Shown here one piece after another: positions 6,130 to 8,302 of a stretch of DNA of 8,302 nt; positions within the stretch are counted from its first letter, which is position 1, and each line of letters begins with the position of its first letter. The position numbers and the translations under genes are program-made. The notes beneath the pieces were generated by a model that saw nothing but the letters and a program-made list of their open reading frames with translations, was not told the DNA's origin and did no database searches. This stretch comes from an uncultured Bacteroidales bacterium (GTDB lineage Bacteria > Bacteroidota > Bacteroidia > Bacteroidales > Paludibacteraceae), in assembly GCA_934692905.1 (NCBI GenBank), contig CAKUUM010000055.1:1-8302 (forward strand), given 5' to 3'.

Positions 6130-6966
6130 TTACTTAATACCCCCTTTCCCGTTATCTCGTTCTTTCCCTGTAAACTTAAACCGCTCATCATAACGACTAG
6201 TTTGTTGGTTCAGCCACAATTCACCGAATGGCATATAGTGGATATACTGCACAGCCTGTCCCTGACTATTGGTAATCCAACTCGCTGAACCCAAATGGTC
6301 GGGATAATAGAAATATATCCCTATGGTATCAGTGAGTGCCCGTTCACTTGCTCGTCCCGAGAATACAGAGGACAACAGACCTGTGCTGAAATACCCCGAT
6401 AATTGAGTTATATTCGGACTATATTGGCACGCAGGAAGAATACCTCCATCCGTCCGTATATATACATCATCATTTGGCATTTCCTGTTCATCTAAATTGT
6501 TGGTATTTACCGTTTTTGACCATAAAGATGCCGCTACATTTCGCAAAAACGGGATATATACCATAGTGCTATCTTTCGTCCACTGATCACCCAATCGTGC
6601 CGCTATACGCTGGCTGCCATTGTAGTAGTGCTTCGTATAACCTCTCGGAGTAACTACCATGTAAGGATTAACATACAAGGTAACATCATCAAAATATGCT
6701 GTTGCCTGCATAGTGCCCGCATCGTATTGGTCGGCTACAACCATACCTGTCAGTTTATAGGCGCGGTTGCCTTGTGCGTCATACGCATAGTAACCGCAAT
6801 ACTCATTGCTAACAAAGTATGCAAGTTGTCCTGCCTCATCCCAAAAATGACGGCGGAAGTTATCTTGGATTGGATGAGATATCGACATACCAAACGCAGT
6901 GGTGCCAACAGATAGCACCATTACTAGTATTATGATTGATAACCTGTTTTTGGGATGTCGTAGCAT
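6130..6966 (-). CDS. Orphan RHS-core fragment with signal-peptide-like start; toxin tip lost
   Basis: This 278-residue product carries the last part of an RHS repeat core. RHS/YD-type stretches include HFWDEAGQLAYF (40-51), YYAYDAQGNRAYKLTG (59-74), YVNPYMVVTPRGYTKHYYNG (98-117), YYPDHLGSASWI (220-231) and FKFTGKERD (263-271). In complete proteins KERD is followed by a GYDYFGARYY...DPNG segment and then a variable toxin. Here eight residues or fewer remain (NGKGGIK) before the stop, so the core end and toxin are missing. The N-terminus (Arg3, Lys6, Arg8, hydrophobic 9-20, TTAFG) resembles a Sec signal peptide or membrane anchor fused straight to mid-core sequence. ATG 6966 is chosen over the in-frame TTG at 6975. 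It begins 18 bases after the proposed immunity gene on the same strand. It is probably a displaced relic or recombination donor; a secreted function is possible but unproven. Confidence 0.75.
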   Translation of the reverse strand: MLRHPKNRLSIIILVMVLSVGTTAFGMSISHPIQDNFRRHFWDEAGQLAYFVSNEYCGYYAYDAQGNRAYKLTGMVVADQYDAGTMQATAYFDDVTLYVNPYMVVTPRGYTKHYYNGSQRIAARLGDQWTKDSTMVYIPFLRNVAASLWSKTVNTNNLDEQEMPNDDVYIRTDGGILPACQYSPNITQLSGYFSTGLLSSVFSGRASERALTDTIGIYFYYPDHLGSASWITNSQGQAVQYIHYMPFGELWLNQQTSRYDERFKFTGKERDNGKGGIK

Positions 6967-6984
6967 CTCTAACAAATAGCATGT

Positions 6985-7626
6985 TTATTCTAATATATTA
7001 TAAAACCCAATATACTCTGGATCTTTCTGTTTTTTTCGTGTATGCCAACGTAATTGAATAATCTGCCATGTTGTATAATGTTGCCGAACTGCTATTCTAT
7101 ACCTATCTGAATATGCATATGCATCACAACAATCAGAACTAGGGTCTAACCATTCAGGATCTTCTGAAACATACCAATATATATAAGTGGATTGCATATA
7201 AGCATCAAATGTTGTTATATCATAATAAAATCGAAATATTTTGATATTTTGTTTATAACACTGTGAAACAGTGTCTGCATAGTAAAAGGAATAATAGTAT
7301 TTATCCCAAAATCGTGTTTTATGTAATAATGAACTATAAAATACAGGTAATTCATCTTCTTCTACCATAAATATGTAAGGATGTACATCTGCGCGATTTA
7401 TCCAATTCGAGTCTGAACAATATTTTACAGCACTATCGGGACAAACATACTCATTCCTATCAATAGACACCCCGACAGGATTTTCTATTTCTATCTTTCC
7501 TAAACTATATCTATAGCAATAGTTTGGTGGAAGTAAACGCGGAGAAGATACGACTATGATATACAATATACCAACTACTACTAATATCAATACTATTATT
7601 CGAATACTGACTTTATCTTTGACCAT
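6985..7626 (-). CDS. Putative membrane-anchored immunity protein for the RHS toxin
   Basis: I do not recognise the family of this 213-residue protein. It has a short positive N-terminus (Lys3, Lys5, Arg9), one transmembrane segment at about 9-27, and a soluble part of about 185 residues predicted to face the periplasm. The soluble part is unusually rich in tyrosine (about 26 in the whole protein, including YYY at 110-112) and has six cysteines (37, 62, 70, 123, 166, 167), which could form disulfides outside the cytoplasm. The gene overlaps the toxin 3' end by 31 bases in another frame, the classic position of an immunity gene, and this suggests coupled translation. It is strikingly AT-rich: 7201-7260 has 11 G/C of 60 by hand count, against 29 of 60 at 1501-1560 in pepT. 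The immunity role is inferred from position, size, topology and composition, not homology. Confidence 0.6.
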   Translation of the reverse strand: MVKDKVSIRIIVLILVVVGILYIIVVSSPRLLPPNYCYRYSLGKIEIENPVGVSIDRNEYVCPDSAVKYCSDSNWINRADVHPYIFMVEEDELPVFYSSLLHKTRFWDKYYYSFYYADTVSQCYKQNIKIFRFYYDITTFDAYMQSTYIYWYVSEDPEWLDPSSDCCDAYAYSDRYRIAVRQHYTTWQIIQLRWHTRKKQKDPEYIGFYNILE

Positions 7627-8302
7627 ATTGAATTATCATTTATTCCATGAGATTCTACCATTGTATTTACCGTTTCTTGGCTGACATATTCGCCACGTTG
7701 TGGATCGCTAGCATTTCCTGTCATAATACCATTTGTGGAATGTTCACCATCTTTGGTATTGATGTTCATTAATGTATGTCCTACTTCATGCGCACCAGTT
7801 AGACCATCTGCTCTATCGGAACGTACTTCTATAGAACGATTGTCTTTCGTCAAACCCGTCGCTCGAGCGTTGGGAGTAGATGTTTCTGCAGATAGTTGTG
7901 GCACTACTTCATAAGAATTTGCATCTGTTCCTCCTAAATTGACACTATTATGTAGATTCTCAGATTTTTTTACGGACAAATTGAACTTAACAGAATATGT
8001 GTTTCCTCTTTTATCCGTATACTGCAAATCAGTTTGTTTGTTCCAAAAACTCACTGCCCTCGTAACAGATTCCATATCTGTTGGATGAGCATAATAAGTT
8101 GCTCGGAAGGTTATCGTATTTCCCGATACAATCATTTTTGCTTCTTTCCCGTTGGGGTCAATATGTTTCACTGGGTTCCAACTGCAATAAGCATACGGCG
8201 AAATATAGGGATATTTGTCTAATAACGGGTCTGGCGATAACCAAATTCCGAGCAGAGAGAGGTAGAACCTTGCCCCGAAATAATCATATCCACTTTCTGT
8301 AT
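7596..8302 (-). CDS. RHS polymorphic toxin, C-terminal part with zinc-metallopeptidase tip (5' end outside window)
   Basis: The frame is open to the right edge, so only the last 234 residues are seen; numbering is from Thr1 at 8300. Residues 1-54 are the end of an RHS-associated core: GYDYFGARFYLSLLGIWLSP (4-23), DKYPYISPYAYCSWNPV (28-44) and the boundary DPNGKEA (48-54). The variable tip follows (about 55-234). It carries HEVGH (171-175, at 7790-7776), the HExxH zinc motif with Glu172 as general base. His187 and GIMTGN (191-196, a possible Met-turn) follow. In the tip, SVTRAVSFWNKQTDLQY resembles the N-terminal helix region of metzincin-like proteases. The canonical third ligand of HExxHxxGxxH is absent (Asn181 there), so His187 or Asp184 may replace it. 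RHS proteins enclose a toxin in a YD-repeat shell and release the tip into rivals. Neither the delivery system nor the target can be seen. Confidence 0.82.
   Translation of the reverse strand, partial: TESGYDYFGARFYLSLLGIWLSPDPLLDKYPYISPYAYCSWNPVKHIDPNGKEAKMIVSGNTITFRATYYAHPTDMESVTRAVSFWNKQTDLQYTDKRGNTYSVKFNLSVKKSENLHNSVNLGGTDANSYEVVPQLSAETSTPNARATGLTKDNRSIEVRSDRADGLTGAHEVGHTLMNINTKDGEHSTNGIMTGNASDPQRGEYVSQETVNTMVESHGINDNSIWSKIKSVFE

Noticed and set aside
6967..6975. TTG start for the orphan RHS fragment
   Set aside because: An ATG is available three codons later and begins the positive-then-hydrophobic head just as well.
1..8302. CRISPR array, tRNA, rRNA, insertion sequence or secretion-system genes
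   Set aside because: None is visible. The 11-bp array has no spacers, no transposase frame is present, and the RHS delivery apparatus must lie elsewhere.

Overview
The window looks like chromosomal DNA of a Bacteroidota member, most likely an uncultured gut- or rumen-type Bacteroidales. The evidence is: starts without clear Shine-Dalgarno sequences, two promoters matching the Bacteroidota pattern (a TTG-type -33 element, 20 bases, then TAnnTTTG), GcvT and PepT of Bacteroidota flavour, and an RHS core of the type common in that phylum. The species cannot be fixed from the sequence alone.

Left part (about 126-4716, + strand): a compact housekeeping operon. A D-2-hydroxyacid dehydrogenase overlaps pepT by 4 bases. 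An alpha/beta hydrolase follows after 18 bases, gcvT after 11 bases, and a small lipoprotein after 21 bases. A strong intrinsic terminator closes the unit. PepT trims tripeptides to amino acids and GcvT belongs to the glycine cleavage system, so the theme is peptide, amino-acid and one-carbon catabolism. gcvH and gcvP are not in the window. An 11-bp tandem repeat lies at the left edge.

Middle (4717-6129): a gap of about 190 bases between convergent genes, filled with short palindromes; then a minus-strand AI-2E-family membrane protein; then a 124-base regulatory gap with a promoter and two adjoining large dyads.

Right part (6130-8302, minus strand): the accessory and most interesting region. 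It holds the C-terminal end of an RHS polymorphic toxin that runs off the right edge. The RHS tip ends at a DPNGKEA boundary and is followed by a domain of about 180 residues carrying a zinc-metallopeptidase HEVGH motif. Overlapping the toxin 3' end by 31 bases is an unrecognised AT-rich gene for a membrane-anchored, Tyr- and Cys-rich protein, proposed as the immunity protein. Downstream of that is an orphan RHS-core fragment with its own signal-peptide-like start; it has lost the end of the core and any toxin. Together they look like a toxin-immunity exchange locus. RHS toxins and metallopeptidase tips are known classes; this particular tip and its partner are the best candidates here for something undescribed.
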